A DNA stretch of 64,000 nucleotides from Limanda limanda (Eukaryota > Chordata > Actinopteri > Pleuronectiformes > Pleuronectidae): positions 2,294,406-2,358,405 of the forward strand of contig NC_083649.1 in the NCBI RefSeq assembly GCF_963576545.1, read 5' to 3'. Shown here piece after piece: positions 58,982 to 64,000 of the stretch; the stretch's first letter is position 1; the number at the start of each line of letters is the position of its first letter. Position numbers and translations under genes: made by a program. Below the pieces are notes generated by a model. That model was not told where the DNA came from. It searched no databases and saw nothing but the letters and a program-made list of their open reading frames with translations.

Positions 58982-59667
58982 TCTTGTCCTTCCTGAGGTT
59001 TCTGAGGTGATCACTGTATTTCCTTGTATATAAGACGTCCTGTGTACTCAGATAAATACCAGTACTACAAACTATAAAACCCTGCATCTATTTCGCAATA
59101 ATAACATTTAAAGATAAATGAAAAATAAAATGCCTCTTCGCAGTGAAGATCTGGATTCAGGATCCCACACCGTCCATTATTAACTAAATAAATGATCCTA
59201 AGTTTGTTATCTACATCATAACATCACAATAAAACATGAACTGTGAACCAGTTTATCTTCATGAATATGAACTGGACTTTGAACTGTTTTCAAGAGTGAA
59301 CTGGTTCCACAGGGAGGAGGAGGAGCCTGAGAACAGGGAGCGTTAAGACTCCATTTTCACCTGGACGAGCAGAAGGAAGGAAAGTGAGCAGGTGAGTGTG
59401 AACACAACTTTCTGAAAGTTTTCCTGTCTCACTCTCACACCTGCTGTTAACATCCGTCTGCTGATCACATGACTCTAAGTTTGTCAGTTCACACCTGGTG
59501 ACAGACGTCATGTGATCAGATCCCAGAGACAGATGTGAACAGCAGGTCTGGAACAAAGAGCCTTCAAAGGACTAATTAACAGAGTTAACTCACAGTTTCA
59601 CTTTTTATCTTCATCTGTTCATCAAGTGTTTTATAACACAACGTGTTTTCACAATCATACGTTACAG

Positions 59668-59764
59668 CAGTGGTCACCAACCAGTGGAGAGTCTTCACTG
59701 TGGATCCCAGTAAAGCTCTGGACTCACTGGCTGAGGTGTGAGGAGCATCGACCTGCAGAGCCAG
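59668..59764 (+). other. 97-nt exon-like segment, copy B
   Basis: Same bounds as in copy A: GTTACAG before and GTAAAC after. The upstream donor-like GAGCAG|GTGAGTGTG is at 59391/59392. Confidence 0.25.
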
Positions 59765-59766
59765 GT

Positions 59767-59839
59767 AAACACACACACATTCACACACACACACACATTC
59801 ACACACACACACAAACACACACACACACACACACACACA

Positions 59840-59918
<79 letters not shown>
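59767..59918. repeat. (CA)n microsatellite in copy B
   Basis: CA repeats with TTCA, AACA and GTAC interruptions, longer than in copies A and C. Confidence 0.97.
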
Positions 59919-59921
<3 letters not shown>

Positions 59922-60156
59922 TTCAAGCTGCTGACTGATGTGCTCTCAGTGTTACTGTCTATAAAGTTCTGTAATTCATTTCCAGCCTTTATGACGTGAA
60001 CATGATACTAGATGTTGAGTTTCCTTCTGTAAGTGGCCGGGGGTTGAAGGACACATGAACTTTTACAAGCTTGTATTCATTAACTTTAATGTAGTTGATT
60101 GATTTGAGTTGAGATAAGGAAATGCTTAAGTTGCAAAAATACTTTTTGAGAGAAAC

Positions 60157-60162
60157 ATAGAG

Positions 60163-60250
<88 letters not shown>

Positions 60251-60251
60251 G

Positions 60252-60287
<36 letters not shown>
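60157..60287. repeat. (GA)n tract, left half around the LINE
   Basis: Mostly pure GA with GACA and GGGA steps near 60241-60258. It ends directly at the LINE 3' end. Confidence 0.95.
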
Positions 60288-60293
<6 letters not shown>

Positions 60294-62343
60294 GATTTTT
60301 GAAATCTTTATTTTCAAAATTGTACTATTTTTTTAACAACACCTAAGTTATTTTAAAAAACACATTTGGCCATAAATAAATAAATAAAAGAATCACACAA
60401 TATAATCAGCATAAACCAATTCTCAATTTTTCCAGAACATTAAACATCTTTAAAAAACACCACAGAGTCCAGGTAACCTTCTGCTTTATAAGACTGAGAG
60501 TTTTTTCCAAAAGTCCGTATAGAGTTTTCCCGGCAGCTCCGTCCAGGGAGACAGGGCGAGCCGGCAGTGTCAGAAGTCCATAACAGTCCTTTAAGTCCAG
60601 TACCAGGAAAGTGGCGGAGAGAAAAATCCAGCGTAGAGACCCCGGCAGCCTGCAGCAGTCTGGAGAGGGTGCCTTGTGTCCAGCGGGGGGGAACAGGGTG
60701 TCCCCTTGTTGTCTTCGTTCTTTTTTTTTCCACAAGATTCCAGACTTTTAAAACACTAAAATCCATGAGTTTAAAAAATAAAATAACACATGGATAACAG
60801 GAAAAAAAACAGTCAGGAAACAGGTCAGTACAAAAGAAGAGTAAAAAGGACTTTTTAAAACTCCTCATCATCAGTGATCATTTCGCTGCTTACTCTCAAC
60901 ATGAGTTTCCGGAGTCTAAAGATTTGTTGATCTGTTAAAACACCATTGATGCCTGTTTTTCTGGCGAGCGGTTTTGAGGACTTTATAAACAGTTTTAGGT
61001 CAGGGAAATGATCTTTAAGAGCGGGCAGCCTCTGGCCTTTAGTGGTTTGTAAGAAGGTTCTTATATCAGAGGGGGGGTAGAGGCCTTGGGTGTCTACCTG
61101 AGAGCGGATCACACTCCCCTGGCTGGACCTCATCCCGCGGCTTGCCTTGCTTGCTTTCGCATTGTTGTGCCTAGTCCCCGAATTTTTCCTCTTTAGTGCC
61201 ATTTTAAACATTTCTTCCTCACTCATGTCATCATCCATCTCAGATTCATCTATTTCGATTGGCTCTGGCTGGCTGTCGTTTTTTTTCCTTGCCTGCTCAG
61301 AGTGACTGTTTGTAGGGGGGGTTCCCCCCTCGACTCCCACCTCCGGGAGCGGACTCTCCGGGGCTTCGGAGGCCACCTCAGTCTCCGGAACCCCCCCCTC
61401 CACCAGAGGAGCGGGAGGCTCTGTAGGCAGAGCACCGCCAACAGCAGCCTCGGGCTGGGCTGTTCTCGGAGGCTCCACATCCAGTGGCAGCGGGGGCAGC
61501 TGTCGCTGCCGGAGCTGCCGCGGCCGGAGCCCGACGCGCTCCACCCTTCCCCGGGCAGGAGCGGGCCAGGTGCCCCTCCTCCCCGCACTCAAAACATTTC
61601 ATTGTTTCGGATGTCACAAAGATCATATAATTAAACCCCTCAATTCTAAACGAGCAAGACATGTTCAGCTCTTTGGTGTTGTCCCTGAGGACCATGTACA
61701 CTTGTCTCCGGTGACTCACTACGTGCCTCAGTTTGGGGGATTTGCTCCCAAGAGACACCATTTTTATACCAGACACAATCTGGCCGTACCGGGACAATTC
61801 TTTGGCCAGAGTATCGTTTTTAATGAAGGGGGGTGCATTGGATATATTATCACCCTCGTGGCTGGGTTTACAAGTGGGAGAACATGGTTAAAAGTCCCGT
61901 GGATCACCACTCCCTTCTCCACCACCTCGTTCACCTTTGTTGTGCTATCTAAAAACATGACGATAGCTCCGTTCATCCGGGAGGCCGACCTGACCGAGTC
62001 ACAGCCGACCACCCCCCCCACAGCCAGCGCAGCCTCTGCCACACTGCATTCCACCGCGGGGATCAGTTTGATTGCATGCCGGCGAGTCAGACTCTCAAAG
62101 TCTGCTGCCACTGCCGCTGCCACAGGCATGCTGCCTGTTAGCACAGGCGCACACAGGCACGCACACACTCACACACTCACTCACTCGGCCAACTACTCTA
62201 AACAGAAAAAAACAACACCTAAACAACTAAAGACGAAACAAATAAACATACACCTAAATGATGAAGCTCAGTAAAGTTTAACTTAACCCCACAATATCTT
62301 TCACACTCACACACAGCTCTCAGCTCCATGCTCACTCCGCCAT

Positions 62344-62344
<1 letters not shown>
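60288..62344 (-). mobile_element. Tx1/L1-clade non-LTR retrotransposon, internally deleted, inserted in (TC)n
   Basis: Read on the minus strand, the element starts just after a (CT)n run with CATGGCGGAGTGAGC, has a 5' leader, a broken ORF1 with a CCHC zinc knuckle, about 0.5 kb of further sequence, and ends AATAAAGATTTCAAAAATC followed by AAAAAA and another (TC)n run. A complete member would carry an ORF2 of more than 1000 codons (endonuclease and reverse transcriptase). That is absent, so at least about 3 kb is deleted, with the true 3' end kept. Copies A and C of the host tandem unit have an uninterrupted GA tract here. Insertion in (TC)n fits the microsatellite-targeting Tx1-group families described in fish (Kibi/Koshi type); family membership is inferred. 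Confidence 0.8.
60855..62168 (-). pseudogene. ORF1 (gag-like RNA-binding protein) of the Tx1/L1-type LINE, frameshifted
   Basis: Three overlapping open segments follow each other on the minus strand. The first (62168-61764) has RMNGAIVMFLDS and KVNEVVEKGVVIHGTF. The second (61797-61378) has LSRYGQIVSGIKMVSLGSK-like text and one CCHC knuckle CFECGEEGHLARSC (61555-61596; C-x2-C-x4-H-x4-C). The third (61592-60855) carries a Pro/Glu-rich linker and a C terminus with MALKRKNSG and TGINGVLTDQQIF. The first and third segments share a frame and the middle one is shifted, so two compensating frameshifts break the gene; the first lies near a C-run at about 61826-61833. ORF1 proteins of this group bind the element's RNA. 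The likely start is the Met at about 62129. Confidence 0.75.

Positions 62345-62401
<57 letters not shown>
62345..62401. repeat. (GA)n tract, right half around the LINE
   Basis: About 28 GA repeats between the LINE 5' end and CTCTTGTCCTTCC. Confidence 0.95.
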
Positions 62402-62403
<2 letters not shown>

Positions 62404-63132
62404 CTTGTCCTTCCTGAGGTTTCTGATGTGATCACTGTATTTCCTTGTATATAAGAAGTCCTGTACTCAAATAAATACCAGTACTACAAACGATAAAGCC
62501 CTGCATCTATTTCACAATAAAACATTTATGAATAAATTAATTGATTCAGTCAACAGAAACGCTGGAGTGCTTTTATTTTGAAATGGGTCGGGTACAGGAA
62601 GTGTATGACTCCAGAGTTTCTGAGGCTCATTTAAACATCATGATGAATCACATTGTACGGCTCAGTCCCAGGAGACACTCACAGTCAGGACTCAGTGTGA
62701 AAGATCTGGATTCATGATCCCACACCGTCCATTAGTAACTAAATACATGATCCTAAGTTTGTTATCTACATCATAACATCACAATAAAACATGAACTGTG
62801 AACCAGTTCATCTTCATGGGTATGAACTGGACTTTGAACTGGTTTCAAGAGTGAACTGGTTCCACAGGGAGGAGGAGGAGCCTGAGAACAGGGAGCGGTC
62901 AGACTCCATTTTCACCTGGACGAGCAGAAGGAAGGAAAGTGAGCAGGTGAGTGTGAACACAACTTTCTGAAAGTTTTACTGTCTCACTCTCACACCTGCT
63001 GTTAACATCCGTCTGCTGATCACATGACTCTAAGTTTGTCAGTTCACACCTGGTGACAGACGTCATGTGATCGGATCCCAGAGATTCATCAAGTGTTTAA
63101 TAACAACTTGTTTTCACAATCATACGTTACAG

Positions 63133-63229
63133 CAGTGGTCACCAACCAGTGGAGAGTCTTCACTGTGGATCCCAGTAAAGCTCTGGACTCACTGGCTGAG
63201 GTGTGAGGAACATCGACCTGCAGAGCCAG
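63133..63229 (+). other. 97-nt exon-like segment, copy C
   Basis: CGTTACAG before and GTACAC after. The donor-like GAGCAG|GTGAGTGTG is at 62946/62947. Nearly identical to copies A and B. Confidence 0.25.
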
Positions 63230-63232
<3 letters not shown>

Positions 63233-63318
<86 letters not shown>

Positions 63319-63322
63319 CACT
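63233..63322. repeat. (CA)n microsatellite in copy C
   Basis: CA repeats with a CCCA and an AACA interruption. Confidence 0.97.
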
Positions 63323-63532
63323 GATGTGCTCTCAGTGTCACTGTCTATAAAGTTCTGTAATTCATTTCCAGCCTTTATGACGTGAACATGATACTAGATG
63401 TTGAGTTTCCATCTCTTAGTGGCCGGGGGTTGAAGGACACGTTAACTTTAACAAGCTTCTATTGATTAACTTTAATGTAGTTGATTGACTTGAGTGTAGA
63501 TAAGGAAATGCTCAAGTTGCAAAAATACTTTT

Positions 63533-63541
63533 TGAGAGAGA

Positions 63542-63573
<32 letters not shown>
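63533..63573. repeat. (GA)n tract in copy C (empty LINE site)
   Basis: About 20 GA steps with one GACA. It is the position equivalent to the LINE insertion site in copy B. Confidence 0.9.
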
Positions 63574-63575
<2 letters not shown>

Positions 63576-63954
63576 CTCTTGCCCTTCCTGAGGTTTCTGA
63601 TGTGATCACTGTATTTCCTTGTATATAATAAGTCCTGTGTACTCAAATAAATACCAGTACTACAAACTATGAAGCCCTGCATCAATTTCACATTGAAACA
63701 TTAAATGAATTGATTCAGTCGACAGAAACGCTGGACTCCTTTAATTCCGAAATGGCTAGGCTACAGGAAGTGTTGCAAATATTTGTGTTTGTGACGTTTT
63801 CAACAGATAAAGATTGAAACTGGTGTGAAAGATCATTTCACTGTGTTCTGCTGTAAACTGAGCACAGAACCAGAAGGAAATAGACCAGACCTTGAATATC
63901 TAGAAAAGCAGCGTGGCCTGAACCACAACTGAGCCGCAGCCGGCCCGGTGCAAC

Positions 63955-64000
63955 ATGGACGAGGACACTTCAGAGCAAGTTGGACCCTCACACACAAAGT
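63955..64000 (+). CDS. Possible start of a coding exon, cut by the window end
   Basis: An ATG in good context (A at -3, G at +4) opens MDEDTSEQVGPSHTK and runs off the window. The leader just before it (GAACCACAACTGAGCCGCAGCC, then CGGTGCAACATGG) reminds me of the first coding exon of fish NLRC3-like (NACHT-LRR) genes, which begin with short acidic N termini. Fifteen residues are too few to prove this. The three tandem units upstream, with their exon-like segments, could be its duplicated 5' region. Confidence 0.3.
   Translation, partial: MDEDTSEQVGPSHTK

Larger units (their letters stand above)
59142..62606 (+). repeat. Large tandem unit, copy B, carrying a LINE insertion
   Basis: It begins within the unit at GTGAAGATCTGGATTCAGG (the first roughly 80 bp of copy A are missing) and then keeps the same order as copy A. 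Its (GA)n tract is split by a LINE of about 2.06 kb (60288-62344). After the second GA tract the unit resumes with CTCTTGTCCTTCCTGAGG and ends at ACAGGAAGTGTAT. Confidence 0.95.
62607..63775 (+). repeat. Large tandem unit, copy C
   Basis: Starts GACTCCAGAGTTTCTGAGGC as copy A does. Same order, but about 90 bp are missing between CCCAGAGA and TTCATCAAGTG (present in A and B). The GA tract is short (63533-63573) and there is no LINE. Ends ACAGGAAGTGTTGC. Confidence 0.95.

Noticed and set aside
60406..60871. Separate gene after ORF1 in the LINE
   Set aside because: The minus frames of 109 and 143 codons overlap each other, lack domains, and lie within the element before its AATAAA end; at best ORF2 debris.
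61302..62274. Plus-strand frames of 110 and 234 codons
   Set aside because: They are the antisense of the LINE ORF1, whose minus-strand reading carries a real CCHC knuckle.

Overview
The window looks like teleost fish nuclear DNA. It is A+T-leaning, very rich in (CA)n, (GA)n and (CT)n microsatellites and in minisatellites. It also carries fish-type transposons, vertebrate TTAGGG telomere repeats, and an intronless RING/B-box/coiled-coil/PRY-SPRY gene of the large fish TRIM family. No bacterial-style operons, rRNA or intact tRNA genes are visible. The species cannot be told from sequence alone.

Only one gene is certain: the TRIM E3 ubiquitin ligase on the minus strand (28469-30247). Its probable 3' UTR runs to a poly(A) signal near 27178 and has been invaded by a hAT DNA transposon (27302-28173, perfect 8-bp target duplication) that keeps a BED zinc-finger remnant. 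At the right edge, 63955-64000 may be the first codons of another gene, perhaps NLRC3-like. Weaker coding candidates are a 55-residue small ORF (12280-12447, minus) and four splice-site-bounded open segments (43335-43674 +, 45636-45743 +, 54582-54723 +, 49409-49568 -), none of which I can assign to a family.

Layout. 1-12 kb: no gene, microsatellites and a 1-kb purine minisatellite (3546-4513). 12-21 kb: the small ORF, dispersed fish repeats with DR1-like TGACCTTTGACC motifs, and a roughly 370-bp unit in three tandem copies (14920-16316), the first interrupted by a 295-bp insertion. 21-27 kb: GAT/GAG, GGA, GA and GT repeats plus a tRNA-derived SINE-like fragment. 27-31 kb: TRIM gene and hAT. 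33.5 kb: a head-to-head telomere-repeat inversion. 37-43 kb: a 40-bp minisatellite, a three-level nested insertion (dispersed repeat > hAT > solo LTR) and LTR-like sequence with YY1-type motifs. 44.7-45.6 kb: a 23-bp minisatellite whose unit resembles a complete 3' splice site. 48.6-49.1 kb: a Harbinger-like MITE. 57.5-63.8 kb: three tandem copies of a 1.2-1.6 kb unit; in the middle copy a deleted Tx1/L1-type LINE sits exactly inside the unit's (GA)n tract.

The most interesting structures are the LINE inside a microsatellite with paralogous empty sites on both sides, the fusion-like telomere inversion, the nested hAT/LTR, and the splice-acceptor-like minisatellite. All calls come from reading the sequence; no search or alignment was run.
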